From Aphelocoma coerulescens (lineage: Eukaryota > Chordata > Aves > Passeriformes > Corvidae), in assembly GCF_041296385.1 (NCBI RefSeq), contig NC_091020.1, forward strand, positions 25,787,001-25,851,000: DNA of 64,000 nt. Reading direction: 5' to 3'. The notes beneath the pieces were generated by a model. It did not search any database. It saw only the letters and a program-made list of their open reading frames with translations, and was not told where the DNA came from. Position 1 is the first letter of the stretch. Each line of letters opens with the position of its first letter. The position numbers and the translations under genes were made by a program. Positions 41,032 to 50,800 of this stretch are shown here, piece by piece.

Positions 41032-42204
41032 TCAGGCTGTCCTCCTTAGGTGGATGCAGCTCTGGATCCCGGGTTGGCTCTGTTCACTGCAGGCTCTGCC
41101 GTAGCACGAGTCCAGCGGCTGGGCACCCACAGAGGTCCTGCTGGGGTAAGCACACACATGTACCCCTTGTTTGTTTTTGCACTGAGTCAGTGCACCAATA
41201 AGTTGTGTCTCTCCATGGAGGACGGTGAAGTCGACTGGAATATCAGCATCCATGCGATCAACTGCCCTGTCTGCAATAACAGTACTAATACGCTGAATAG
41301 TCTCTACCTGTTCTGGTGTGGGCTGAACAGGCAGGGAAGGATCAGTCCCTTTTAGGAGGGGCCGCAGCACCTCCAGATCCTCGTTACTGATGCCGACAAC
41401 AGGTCTAAGCCACTGCAGGTCACCCAAAAGTTTTTGTGCATCTTTCAAAGTTGTGAGATTAGTTTGAATTGTCACCTTCTGTGGCTTGATTTGTGACTCA
41501 GTAATACTCCACCCCAGATATTTCCAAACAGGTGTACGCTGAACCTTTTCGGGCGCAACGGTCAGGCCATACCGGTTCAGCTGTCGGGTGAGCATGAGCT
41601 CCTGTTGGGGGGTAATAGGGTCTGGTTGAGCGATCAGTATATCGTCCATATAGTGATAAATGATGGCCTTTGGCCATTGCTCTCGAACCGGCTTCAATGC
41701 GGCATCAACATACATCTGGCACAAAGTGGGACTGTTTTTCATCCCCTGTGGAAGTACTGTCCATTCATAGCGAGAAGCAGGTCCCTCTCTGTTTATTGCA
41801 GGGAGAGTAAAAGCAAAACGATGCATGTCATCGGGATGCAATGGGATGGTAAAGAAACAGTCCTTTAAGTCCACTATTAACAAATGCCAATTCTCAGGCA
41901 CAACTGCAGGATTGGGAAGGCCAGGCTGCAGGGCCCCCATAGCTTGCATCTGAGCATTAATAGCACGCAAGTCATGCAACAGCCGATACTTCCCAGATTT
42001 TTTCATGACCACAAAAATGGGTGTATTCCACGGACTCGTGGACGGTCGCAAATGTCCCTGACTCAACTGTTCCTGTACTAGTGCATGAGCTTGCTTCAGA
42101 CTTTCCTCTTTGAGCGGCCACTGCTCGATCCACACGGAAGCATTTGTAATCCAGTGCAAGGCTATCGGGAAAGTCAGTGCAGCGGCCGCTACTGAAAAGG
42201 CCTC
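41032..42204 (-). pseudogene. pol: truncated reverse transcriptase
   Basis: This frame is -1 relative to pro and is open from just after a TGA (42205-42207). It begins with the retroviral RT N-terminal pattern (VWIEQWPLKEESLKQAHALV). It contains palm motif A (IVDLKDCF; catalytic Asp at about 41869-41871), the LPQGMKNSP motif, the YMDD active site (41641-41652) and the thumb pattern LLGDLQWLRP. It reaches the connection region (FTVLHGETQLIGALTQ) and then breaks near 41160. The final roughly 38 residues down to the TGA at 41032-41034 are an out-of-frame reading of another part of pol. RNase H and the catalytic part of integrase are missing. The palm residues are intact, so the fragment may fold, but it lacks the domains needed for full reverse transcription and integration. 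Confidence 0.9.
41046..41159 (-). pseudogene. pol: integrase C-terminal-like remnant
   Basis: In the frame offset from the RT fragment, the minus strand reads a short peptide with TPAGPLWVPSRWTRA, then a proline/alanine-rich tail and TAA at 41046-41048. The GPLWVPSR pattern is characteristic of the C-terminal DNA-binding domain of betaretroviral integrases. It directly adjoins the RT connection region, so the zinc-binding and DDE core domains and RNase H were removed in one deletion. That identification rests on a short motif. Confidence 0.65.
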
Positions 42205-43022
42205 TCAGTAGTCAGCACAAATCCCAGCTGGTCAAGCACGTCTCTCCCTATTAAAGCATTGACCTTCTCGGGCAGAGGCATCACTGTAACAATAACAGAT
42301 GCAGTGCGTCCATCTAGTATGACTTGAAGTCGCTCCCGGCTGCGCTGTACCGAAGCAGTGCCTCCGACACCTGCGACCCCCCCTATAGCTTGTTGAAGGG
42401 GCCAATGCGGAGGCCAGGACGAGTTGGCCACAATTGTTAGGTCAGCACCAGAGTCCAATAGTGCAGATAGCGTGATAGAATCACCATCACGAGTGAACAC
42501 CACGGTAGCAACCGGTCTCTGAGCTAGTGGGAGAGTGAGAAGAGCGAGGCTCCCCGTTGAACCGAAGTTTCCGGTACCACGCTCCGGCGTTCCCTCGGCT
42601 ATATCTGCAGCCAGGTGAGGCAGAGGGATTAACTGAGCGATCTTGGTATGTGCTGGGATGTGCACAGGTGGAAAATGAGTTTGAGCCATGATGCAAATTT
42701 CCCCTTCATAGTCTTTATCAATTAGGCCGGGCAATACAAAAAGTCCTCTCAGGCTACTAGAAGAGCGACCTAACAGCAAAGCTCCATAACACTGTCCATT
42801 AATAACCAGAGGTCCTTTAATCCCAGTCGGAATTCTCTGGGGCCGGCCGTCGATTAAGGTCACATCTACTGCTGTTGCCAGGTCCAGGCCGAGGCTTCCT
42901 CGGGTTGCTGGCCGAAGGCAGTCGGCAGGTTGCAGGGAGCTGTGGAGACTGGCATCGCTACTGCAGGGGCCGCTGTTGGTGTCCGCACGCCGCGACCCTT
43001 CGCGCTCGATCTCCCGTTTCCC
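42189..43022 (-). CDS. pro: dUTPase-aspartic protease (via -1 frameshift)
   Basis: This frame is -1 relative to gag, reached at the GGGAAAC heptamer. It runs uninterrupted to TAG at 42189-42191. The first part is a trimeric dUTPase, which hydrolyses dUTP to dUMP to limit uracil in viral DNA. Visible motifs are GSLGLDL (42879-42899), GRSSSSLRG (42744-42770), GLIDKDYEGEI (42696-42728) and the C-terminal GTGNFGSTG (42552-42578). The second part is a retropepsin that matures Gag, with catalytic DSGA (42444-42455), a glycine-rich flap (GGVAGVGG) and the C-terminal LIGRDVLDQLG. This dUTPase-protease layout is typical of betaretroviruses. No stop or indel is seen, so an active product is plausible. 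It has no start codon of its own; the frame is open upstream to 43136 inside gag. Confidence 0.93.
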   Translation of the reverse strand, partial: GKREIEREGSRRADTNSGPCSSDASLHSSLQPADCLRPATRGSLGLDLATAVDVTLIDGRPQRIPTGIKGPLVINGQCYGALLLGRSSSSLRGLFVLPGLIDKDYEGEICIMAQTHFPPVHIPAHTKIAQLIPLPHLAADIAEGTPERGTGNFGSTGSLALLTLPLAQRPVATVVFTRDGDSITLSALLDSGADLTIVANSSWPPHWPLQQAIGGVAGVGGTASVQRSRERLQVILDGRTASVIVTVMPLPEKVNALIGRDVLDQLGFVLTTERPFQ

Positions 43023-44605
43023 GACTTCTTCGGGCAGGCTTCTGTGGAGTGAGTGTTGAGGCTGCAGACACGGCACCATAGTCGCTGGGCACGACACTGG
43101 CGTTTTACGTGCCCTCTCCGGCCACATCGGTAGCACTTAACTTCATTAGAGATAACATAGCACCCATCTCTCGGTGCTTCTGCTCCTTTCAGGGGGGCTA
43201 GAGCTGCAAAGGCTTGCGTGTGAGCTTGCAGGAGATCTTTCCCTACTGCCTTAACAGCTTCCACTAACATTGCCTGTGGCCCCACTGGCACACGGCTCAT
43301 CCTATCTAACATCAGCTCTACCGGTGCATCAGCAGGCAGGGTAACTAGGATGGATCGGGTGTACGAATTGCAATTCTCCATAACACACTGCCTCAGCAAT
43401 GGTCCCTTCATAAATTCCTGTACATCCGAATTGTGTATGGCATTAGTGACCCTATCAACAAAGCTGGAAAAGGATTCATCCCTGCCCTGTTTAATCGACA
43501 GATAGGAAGGCTGGAGGGGTGCTGTTTTTACAAAAGACATTGCCTGCCGGGCAAGTCTCATAGCCTCCAACAGTTTTTCAGGTCCCACCTGCACCTGCAT
43601 TTCCACCCTGGCAAACTGCCCAATGCCCATAAGCTGTTCTACCGTAACCCCATGTAAAGGGTCCTGAGCATCACGGTGGGTGTTAGCAGAGGTATCACAA
43701 AGGCGTTGCCAGTGCGCCTGCCACAGCATAACCTGCGAAGGGGTCATAATCATTCTCACTATAGTTTTAATATCCTCCGGGCAAAGAATGCCACAACCCC
43801 ACACATAATTCAGCATCTGCTTGGCAGGCTCACTATGCAGGCCGGACTCATTAACTGTGCCCCGCAGCTGAGTTAGCAGCTTCCAATTAACCGGACTGTA
43901 TTCCCCTACTACATTACCCCCAGCTGCTTGGTACATTACTGGAAAAGCAGCCACATCCCCAATCGCTTCGGGGATACGATAGTCTCCATTTTCAAGGGCC
44001 GTTTCTATGATCTTTTTCCAATCAACCCGAGTACACGCTAACGCAGGGGTGTTACAAGCACCGCGATCATTAGCTTCAGCAGGCTGTGGGTGACATCTAC
44101 TGACCTCCGGGCTTAACTGTTTATCGCCGGTTTTCGATAGCTCAGCCTGCGTTTGCACCGGAGGTGCAGGAGGTGCGGTAGGTACGGCACCCGATGTCAG
44201 ATCTGTAGGGGGTTTCACAGGCACGGAGCACCCCACCGGCGGCGTAGGAACATAATCGCTCTCGAGCGTCATTACACCAGGCGGGGGATCACTGCCGCCT
44301 AATTGAGCCGTAGCAACTGCCGCTACCTGTTGCTCAACCCGATGTTGTGTCAGACAAGTAAGGACCGCTCTCCACGGCTTCATTAATTTCCTGGCTTCCT
44401 TGTTATCGTCAATAACCAAAAACCACAAGCAATCACCATACTCCTTCCACTGCTGCTCCTGGAACAGCGATCCCGGTTCCCTAAAATACCCTCTTGCCAT
44501 TCCAAACTCCACTAATTGCACCAATTCCTTATTAAGGTTTATATTCTTAATTCCCTGCTTTTCTAAAAAGCGTAAAAACACGTTAAAGGCTGCCTGAGTT
44601 TCCAT
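42866..44605 (-). CDS. gag: gag: Gag polyprotein, intact
   Basis: This is a 579-codon structural polyprotein that assembles the capsid. The start chosen is the first ATG (44603-44605); the frame is open further upstream only through a TTG. The N-terminal ~90 residues resemble a betaretroviral matrix (p10-like) domain. A proline-rich linker follows with PTAP at about 142-145, a late-budding motif that binds host TSG101. Capsid occupies roughly 190-465, with the major homology region QGRDESFSSFVDRVTNAI near 373-390. Nucleocapsid has two CCHC knuckles, CYRCGRRGHVKRQC (491-504) and CRVCSLNTHSTEAC (511-524). Residue 2 is Glu, so N-myristoylation is not expected. The frame is unbroken, and the last part overlaps pro. 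Confidence 0.95.
   Translation of the reverse strand: METQAAFNVFLRFLEKQGIKNINLNKELVQLVEFGMARGYFREPGSLFQEQQWKEYGDCLWFLVIDDNKEARKLMKPWRAVLTCLTQHRVEQQVAAVATAQLGGSDPPPGVMTLESDYVPTPPVGCSVPVKPPTDLTSGAVPTAPPAPPVQTQAELSKTGDKQLSPEVSRCHPQPAEANDRGACNTPALACTRVDWKKIIETALENGDYRIPEAIGDVAAFPVMYQAAGGNVVGEYSPVNWKLLTQLRGTVNESGLHSEPAKQMLNYVWGCGILCPEDIKTIVRMIMTPSQVMLWQAHWQRLCDTSANTHRDAQDPLHGVTVEQLMGIGQFARVEMQVQVGPEKLLEAMRLARQAMSFVKTAPLQPSYLSIKQGRDESFSSFVDRVTNAIHNSDVQEFMKGPLLRQCVMENCNSYTRSILVTLPADAPVELMLDRMSRVPVGPQAMLVEAVKAVGKDLLQAHTQAFAALAPLKGAEAPRDGCYVISNEVKCYRCGRRGHVKRQCRAQRLWCRVCSLNTHSTEACPKKSGNGRSSAKGRGVRTPTAAPAVAMPVSTAPCNLPTAFGQQPEEASAWTWQQQ
42991..43004 (-). promoter_or_regulatory. Possible frameshift-stimulating hairpin
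   Basis: CGCGA and TCGCG form a 5-bp GC-rich stem around a four-base loop, eleven bases downstream of the GGGAAAC heptamer on the minus strand. Betaretroviral frameshift sites use a downstream pseudoknot. This stem could be part of one, but the spacing is slightly long and I could not fold the full region. Confidence 0.4.
43016..43022 (-). promoter_or_regulatory. Gag-Pro -1 ribosomal frameshift site (GGGAAAC)
   Basis: The minus strand reads G GGA AAC exactly in the gag frame (Gly529-Asn530 after Lys-Lys-Ser). This fits the X XXY YYZ rule, and a -1 slip at this point enters the open dUTPase-protease frame. The same heptamer is the known gag-pro slippery site of Mason-Pfizer-type betaretroviruses. 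Confidence 0.92.
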
Positions 44606-45098
44606 GACCGCGTCCACAAACCCGCGACTTAGCGCGACAACACAACCCGCATCCAAAGCGAAAACCCCGCGTCTCTGCGCGAAACTATTACCCGCGGATA
44701 ACCCGCGAACCCGCGTCCAGCGCGGACCGTACCCGCGATCAGCGCGAACCCGCGCCTCAGCGCGGAAAACAAAACCGCGGACAAACCGCGAACCGCAAAC
44801 CGCGAACTAAAAACCGAGAAACCCGCGGACTACTCTGATACCACCCGCGCCTCCGCGCGCCCCAAGTATCAGGGTACTGCAGCGTCCAGGCAAGCCTTTA
44901 GCAGCCAAGCGGCGAACCACCGATGTTAAGGTGGCACAGGCTAGAGGTCGGCCGACCCTCCACACCCGCCGGCGCTGCCCCGGCACCGCATTAGGCTCCC
45001 GCCAGGGCAACGGGAATAAAATACCAGTCCCAGTCCAAAGTCCCGTACTCCGCGAAGTTCGGTGTTCCGAGTTCGGTGTGCCGTGTTCGGTGTTCGGT
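44606..45098 (-). other. Provirus 5' leader, CpG-rich
   Basis: About 490 bases lie between the primer-binding site and the gag ATG. It is extremely rich in CpG (many CGCG words), unlike the surrounding genome. It contains a series of hairpin-capable CGCG units (44621-44872) and a TTCGGTGT-type tandem repeat next to the primer site. Retroviral leaders carry dimerisation and packaging signals, and the hairpins are the obvious candidates. Apparent ORFs on both strands here, including 44604-44810 plus, are by-products of the biased composition. Confidence 0.75.
44621..44872 (-). repeat. Array of CGCG hairpin units in the leader
   Basis: At least six short units share the plus-strand pattern CCCGCG, a 4-6 base loop often ending in TCA or CCA, then GCGCG: 44621-44636, 44665-44681, 44710-44725, 44731-44746, 44748-44765 and 44842-44860. 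Each can fold into a 4-6 bp GC stem in the minus-strand RNA. The last unit is enclosed by CTGATAC (44835-44841) and GTATCAG (44866-44872), a perfect 7-bp outer stem. Unit spacing is irregular. The likely role is genome packaging or dimerisation, by inference from position. Confidence 0.65.
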
Positions 45099-45110
45099 GT
45101 CCGAGTTCGG
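45053..45110 (-). repeat. TTCGGTGT tandem repeat beside the primer site
   Basis: The plus strand has four or five copies of GTTCGG(TGT), some joined by CCGAG. CCGAGTTCGG occurs at 45067-45076 and again at 45101-45110, the latter inside the primer-binding site. The repeat may have arisen by slippage during minus-strand strong-stop synthesis, and it overlaps the 3' half of the primer site. Confidence 0.7.
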
Positions 45111-45116
45111 GCGCCA
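45099..45116 (-). other. Primer-binding site, tRNA-Lys type
   Basis: The minus strand reads TGGCGCCCGAACTCGGAC, two bases after the end of the 5' LTR. The first 12 bases match the classical tRNA-Lys(UUU) site (TGGCGCCCGAACAGGGAC), and 16 of 18 match overall. The two differences lie in the 3' half, where the local TTCGG repeat begins. A lysine-type site fits an ERVK-like element. Confidence 0.85.
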
Positions 45117-45223
45117 GATGTAAGAAGCCAGAGGTCGGAAGCCGCGGCGGTACGGGGAGCTCGGATCCCCGGCGGGGGGAGAAGAACAGACAGCAGCCAA
45201 TATGGTTGAAAACTAAACTCCGA

Positions 45224-45229
45224 TTTATT
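45224..45229 (-). terminator. AATAAA in 5' LTR
   Basis: The minus-strand AATAAA lies only about 15 bases past the TATA-type box, so it sits at or just upstream of the expected transcription start. That could make it absent from, or ineffective in, the 5' end of the RNA. Confidence 0.6.
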
Positions 45230-45244
45230 AGCAGTCTCGAGACA

Positions 45245-45252
45245 CTTAAATA
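45245..45252 (-). promoter_or_regulatory. Provirus TATA-type box (5' LTR)
   Basis: The minus strand reads TATTTAAG, preceded by GGTATAC. Transcription would be expected to start about 25-30 bases downstream, near 45220, and run left through gag. Activity is inferred. Confidence 0.65.
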
Positions 45253-45561
45253 GTATACCAGCTTGTTAGCTTCTAAGGGGCTCACTTATCAGGATATTTT
45301 TCTATTTCTACACAATCAGGCTACATTGGCAGTCTTCCACAATCTTGTTATGTTCAAAGGAATCTTGTCCTTGCCTCCCTTATACTCCTAGATATCACAC
45401 CTGCAAGTACGTTACTCCCTGAAATTTCTCAGGCTGGAACTGTTTTGCTTTTCACAGAGACTTTCCCACAGAAAGTGTCTCACGCACTCAGGCCCAAAAA
45501 TCCTTCAGCTTAATAGCTTGCACAGCTCCTTTATTGATCCCAATAAATCCATTCTCCAACA

Positions 45562-45567
45562 GAAGAG
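45562..45567. repeat. Provirus target site duplication, right (GAAGAG)
   Basis: This is an exact copy of 39753-39758, directly after the right LTR edge. Host DNA was contiguous here before insertion (TTCAGCTTG-GAAGAG-CCCTTTAG). Confidence 0.92.
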
Positions 45568-46234
45568 CCCTTTAGAAGTCTCATGCTCAAAACAAGGCTC
45601 AAAGTTAGAAAAGCTCGCTTGGGGTGTTGTTTAGCTAAATTCCAAAAATCCACATGGAAGGATAATCCAGAGACTCTTGGCACTCTGGTAGAGGACTACT
45701 GCCATGGTGGATTTTCTTGAAAAGTGAAATTCTCGTTGCTGCAGCTTGTGGCTTTTGTTCCTTCCCTGCACCCTTGAAGTCTGGCTATTTCTTCTGCTAA
45801 ATGGAATGACTGCCCAACTCCTGTTGAAAACAACAGGCAGCTCTTTTCTTAGCTTCCCCTTGTGCAGGTTGACAGATTCATCTCTCTTCTTGATCTGCAT
45901 CAACAGGTCCATGTCTCATTTGCATGGGTGGCCCACAACCAGATGCTACTCCAGAGGCCAACTTAACCAAGTGCCAAGTAGCAGAAAAAATTAATTCCTT
46001 GGATTTGCTGTTTATGTCCACTTTTAACCCAGACCAATACTCAGCCTTCACTGCTATAAGGATGCCTGGCTGAGAAATGTCCATTTTGCTGCCCACTGGC
46101 GTTGCTGTGCCCTTTACTGACTGCAGCATGGTTCCTTGTGCAGCCCAGTGCCCTGCTTACATTGTTGCATGGAGGTTTTATCTCCTGGTGCAGGACGTTG
46201 TACCTGAAATTTTTTAACCTCCTGAAATTCCCAT
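45568..46234. other. Host DNA beside the provirus, possibly old repeat
   Basis: The minus strand carries two moderately long open frames (45631-45912 and 45878-46129) with no motif I recognise. The block sits downstream of the antisense CR1 fragment, so it might be a further degraded part of the same or another repeat. It cannot be assigned by eye. Confidence 0.4.
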
Positions 46235-46530
46235 TGGCCTACTTTTCTAGCTTTCTGTGGCCTCTCTGAACAGCAGCCCTACCATCCCGGCTTTTAGCAG
46301 CTCCCTCTCCCCTGCCTAATGAAATATTACCTGGGACTTGGCTGAGGGTGTGTTCTCTACTGTCAAGCAGGTTGTTAATAAAGATATGAAATATCACTGT
46401 CTCGTGACACTGGAGGAGAAACACCACATCATGTAGACTTCAAACTGTTGTACCAGTTGAACAATTCAGCCAGTTTTTCACCCACTTCGTAGCCCACCCT
46501 GTCTCCCCAGTTTGGCTCCAAGGAAGCAAG
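46235..46530 (-). mobile_element. CR1 LINE fragment, RT region, antisense
   Basis: Read on the minus strand, the sequence encodes pieces of the CR1 ORF2 reverse transcriptase in shifting frames. A KNWLN-like word appears near 46465-46485, IFINNLLDSREHTLSQ near 46340-46390, and a GRAAVQRGHRKLEK stretch near 46240-46280, in the order expected after the catalytic core of CR1 RT. Frames shift between the pieces, so the copy is old and non-functional. The lower edge is uncertain because similarity fades below about 46200. The match is judged from family knowledge. Confidence 0.72.
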
Positions 46531-47776
46531 CTCAGATGGACAATGGTCACCAGTCACCCCTCATCTACAGAGTCAGCTACCTTGTGATAGACAATTTGCC
46601 ATCATCTGAGTGTGGAAGAGAGGGAGGTAAGGAATATTTTCCACCAGGAAGATTTGCACACAGAGAACAACTGGTTTCTGTTTTCCAGTTCATCAAAAGA
46701 AGCCCACAGCCTTCTGCTGAGAATGTGACAAACTCCACATGAGAAGGGTTTAATAAGGCCATTATTTATATGATGGACAGCCCAGAGCAATTCACAGTAA
46801 GTGACAAAAGGTAGTTTAGGCCTGTGAAATCTTAACTCCTGCATCTGACCCAAAGAGACTTCTAAAAGCCCTACCTTGCGTCTCTAGCCTATCATTAGAA
46901 ACACCTCTGCTTCTGGAGGGGAGAGGAGCAAAATGAAAGGCCCTTTATCTTAGTGATCAGTAAAGATCCTGTGCTACTCCCAGGGTCCTAGGCACGTTTG
47001 AGTACAAGTCCTTTGTCAGTTTAAAATATCCCCTGCAGCTTCAGGTAAAGATCTGTCTACTTTTAGACTCTGCAATACTGCGCTCTGTTGGAGATTGTTG
47101 TACTCCTATGGGGTTCAAAGTATTAGCCTTCTAGGGGGCAAAAAAACACCAAATTGAAAACATTATTGGTACATTACAAATGTTTATCTCTGTTCACAAA
47201 GTTTTAACTATCCTTCAGAGAACAAACAAACAGAAAAGCCCTGATTCTAACTGTAGCTAATTTGCTATAAGGTGGATGCTTTATTGTCATTGCTTTCATG
47301 TGAATTAGTCAAGTTTTACACATATTGAAGTGATATCTGACCCAAGGAATCTATTAATAAAGCTGTTGAATAACTCTAGCAAGAGCATACCACAGCCTAG
47401 TAAATGATAAGGGAATCATATGGCATAAACCAACTCTGAAACACTCTTAAACAGATTTCCCGGTGCAGGGACCTGACTGCCGTCATCAGTCACTGGGAGA
47501 TGAGTTGCTTCTTGTGTGCAGGGCAGATGGCTCATTTCCCCCACTGCTTCTGGAGGTAAAAGGGAGTTTCTTGTGCCTTGCCAGAGAGATGTTTCCTCAA
47601 GAGGCTGTGGTTTATGTGCTCTGATCAGGAAAAAGTGCACAACCCATGCAAAGTCATCTGCCCTCTGGAAGAAAACAGTGAGCCAGGTAACCTCAGTCAG
47701 ACTGATAGGCTCCAAGGCAAGGGTGTGCATGAGTTTTTGAGAGAGGGGGTTGCCTCTTTGTTTTCTCTATTCTCTC

Positions 47777-47801
47777 TTTTTTTAATTTTTTTTTTTTTTT
47801 T
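47777..47801. repeat. T-rich run
   Basis: This is a T7-AA-T16-type tract following CT-rich sequence. It is simple repeat only; the open frame reading through it on the minus strand as poly-lysine is an artefact. Confidence 0.7.
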
Positions 47802-50800
47802 AGAGGAGGGGAGTTTCTGGCTAACAGCATTACAAACCCTTCTGTAACACTTCTCCCTTCCCCACCAGTCTCTAGTTCCAACTCATTGCTCTTATTTGCC
47901 TCTTCCAAAGGCCCTTCCTGGCTCATCATTTTGTAGTTCTCTCTTGACACTGCACCAGTCAGATGGATGGGGACCCATCCATGTGTCTGAGTCCTGCCCC
48001 TTTTTGAAGAGGCTGCAAAGGCTGCTGAGCCAGTAGGGCACTTTCCTTTCTTCAATCTCACTGCAAAGGCCTTCTCTAGTTCTTTCACCTGCTGAATCCA
48101 CCCTTTGAAAGCCCTGGCTCAGTCACATACTCTACAACCGACTGGGGCAGGAAAAAAGGTTTTTCAGATGATCTCCCCAGTGGAGCTGGCACTAGGGGAT
48201 TTTGTAACAACACTTTGAACTACTGTGGTCTCTGTTATCCGAGAGGCTCCAAAGGACTTCTAAATTCATTAAGTCCTGATCCACTAGCACTGTTATCACT
48301 TCTTGGAGGCAAGAGCCCCAAGCCTTAGAGCAAGCCCTGCAGGTAAATGACAGGCCAGAACAGAATGGGGGTGGGTCACCCCCCACACTCCAGCAGTAAC
48401 AACAAGAAAAAGTGGCTTTGTCAAAGCCTGTTGATGTGACACTGCATTTTACATAGCTTTCACACAGCACTACATGATTTATTTTAGTGCAAATGTTCAT
48501 GTAAAGGTGCATAACTTGCCACAATCAAAGGAAATTTATGATATTCCTAAGGCAAAACCACTTGAATAATAAATTATATTAACAATCTCAATTTATATTG
48601 TACATAAAAATGAGGCTTTGGAATGTAAGGTAATTGGATAAATGATCTCCTTGTCCATCTCTCTATTTCGACTTTTTAATTGCAAAATCTACAGAAAGAA
48701 CACCAAGTAGGGGGAAAAGAAGTTGTATCTCAACACCAGAGATGTACCTTCTACACTCCTGACAGAGATCACTCAGTCATGGTAATCCATGTGTGCTCAG
48801 ACAGCTGTTGATGCTTGACAAAATTGACAGTAACCACAGAAGGTCTCTTTGTTATGATATACCACACTGCAAGGGCAGGAAACTGAATATTCTAGGAAGC
48901 TCATGATGAAAGGAAAATATAAATGTCCTGCACAGTCTTGCTTTGTGAGCACAAATCAACAGGCTGGAGGCTGCTTGCTATTCCAAAGTCTGTCATGGAT
49001 TTATAGTTTGACCTTGGGAATAGCTCTTCTTGTTTCCTTTACTACCTTTTGCATTACAAGAAGAGGAGTGAATCAGAGTCAGATGAAATTATAATATGAT
49101 TGAAGGCCAGAAAATGGCCCATTCCCTGTCATGCCACCCAAAGTGTAGGCTGTCCTGGTTATTGGGAAAGAGGCAGAAATAGTGCAGACCTTCTCTCTCA
49201 TTGTGTAAGTTTATGTTGCTTTGAAGTAGCAACCTCCTCAGCTCCCAGCCACCAGCCACTGCTACAACAATAAATAATCAAAATGATGTATTTGCTGGGA
49301 TTAATGAAGTCTTGCACAAATAGAAATGGCTGTTCACACTTCCAGGGAAATAGTGACTCGTGGACAAGGCAGCAAGGCCATTTCTCAGGTAGAGCTCACC
49401 ACTGAAATTTCAGGAAGAAGCAGGAGAGTCTGCCTGGTGCTGCCCAGCCCTCCCCACGGTGTGATCTACAGCTCCCAACCACTCAGCCCTGGCTCAGCTG
49501 AAGAGGCAGGTGCTGTGCTCTGTGCAATACCACATTCTGTGCATGTTCCCTCGCTCCCTACAAATCACTTTGGGTGAGCCAACAGCCATTTCAGCCTTTC
49601 AAAGCAGCTTGTTCTTATTCCTCAAGAAGAAGTTTATAGCTAGGATTTAATAAGTCTGTAGTGCTTTATATTTTGAAAAAAAATCCCACATTCTTCCCAA
49701 CACAAGCTATGTAAACAAGAGCAGTGATTATACATTCAAGTGATGAAATGAATGTAATGTTTATACAGTAGGATAATAGAATATTTCTGATTCAATTGGT
49801 GGTTATTTGTCATATCCAATGGAATTTTTATTTTAGTGCAATAGGCTCTGACATTTTCACCCTGGAGTAATTGTGTTCACAGATTTTGTATCTCTCCAGT
49901 CTATCTCGTAGATATTCTAGCCCAAGATTTTCATGCTGTGCAGCAATTAATTTTGTGAGGCTTAAATGTGTGTTGTGGAGTTTTTTCAGAATTTCACTCT
50001 TTATATTCCCCTCACACTATTTTTCAGCACAACTGAAACTGAACTCTATTGATATTAACAATAGTGCAAGGCAATCTTTCTTAGTTCAAGTTAGAAATCT
50101 GGTTTTCTTCTTCCTTACATCACTCTGATGACGGCAACTACACGTACCAAAAATGGACGTGCAGTAATAATACATTTACTTCTTTCCTGTCACTTCATGT
50201 TTCCCTTTTCATCTCTCCATTTCTTCCATCTCCTTTGTTTTAGATATATTCCTTTTTCCTTTATTCAGTCCTTATCTAAGAGAAATGAAACACCTCATTC
50301 TTCCCTGCCTTTTTTTCCTCCCACACTTCACCTTCACTCTCTCACTATAAGACACAAAACATCAGGCTCAGTAGGAGCATTAACAGGGAGACAGACAGGA
50401 CTGCCTAGAGCCTTTAATTAGAACTTTCTTCATCTGAGTAGGATATGGATTAATGAAAGACTATGCATTGTGGCTGTTCATGTTTCGTTTTTTTCTTTTC
50501 AGACAACAAAGAAGAAATCAAAGTCTTCATTATGGGTATGTCTGTTGGACAAACCCAGTAAAACTCCTACCAGACAGATTACACAACTAAAGCAACTACC
50601 TCTTCTCTTTGCTGTCTTATGTACTTGGAAGGAGCTGAGAAATCTGTACAAGCAGCCAAGAAATCACCAGAATGTCTAAACCTGTTTGGTCTAACCATGG
50701 AGACGGTGGAGCCTCCTAGAACTCGCAAGTTCAAAGTCATGGGAGGAACAAAATGTTCTGAGGAAAGGCACATTAATGATGCAGAATATGCACTCAGTGA

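Larger units (their letters stand above)
39759..45561 (-). mobile_element. Young betaretrovirus-like provirus, env-less and pol-deleted
   Basis: This is a 5803-bp endogenous retrovirus transcribed right to left. It has paired 443-bp LTRs, identical by eye at a constant offset of 5360, and a perfect GAAGAG target duplication. The order is primer-binding site, leader, gag, dUTPase-protease in the -1 frame, RT fragment in a further -1 frame, integrase C-terminal-like remnant, AT-rich segment, polypurine tract and 3' LTR. The dUTPase in the pro frame and the lysine-type primer site identify the betaretrovirus-like (ERVK, class II) group. RNase H, most of integrase and env are absent, so it cannot replicate alone. 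Identical LTRs and undecayed CpG in the leader imply recent insertion. It may have spread with enzymes supplied by intact relatives. Confidence 0.95.
45119..45561 (-). repeat. 5' LTR (443 bp)
   Basis: This is the promoter LTR of the provirus, reading right to left. It begins TGTTGGAGAATGG at 45561 and ends GGCTTCTTACA at 45119. It is identical by eye to the 3' LTR at 39759-40201. The AT-rich U3 leads to a TATA-type box (45245-45252) and AATAAA (45224-45229), then a CpG-rich U5 and the primer-binding site. Confidence 0.95.
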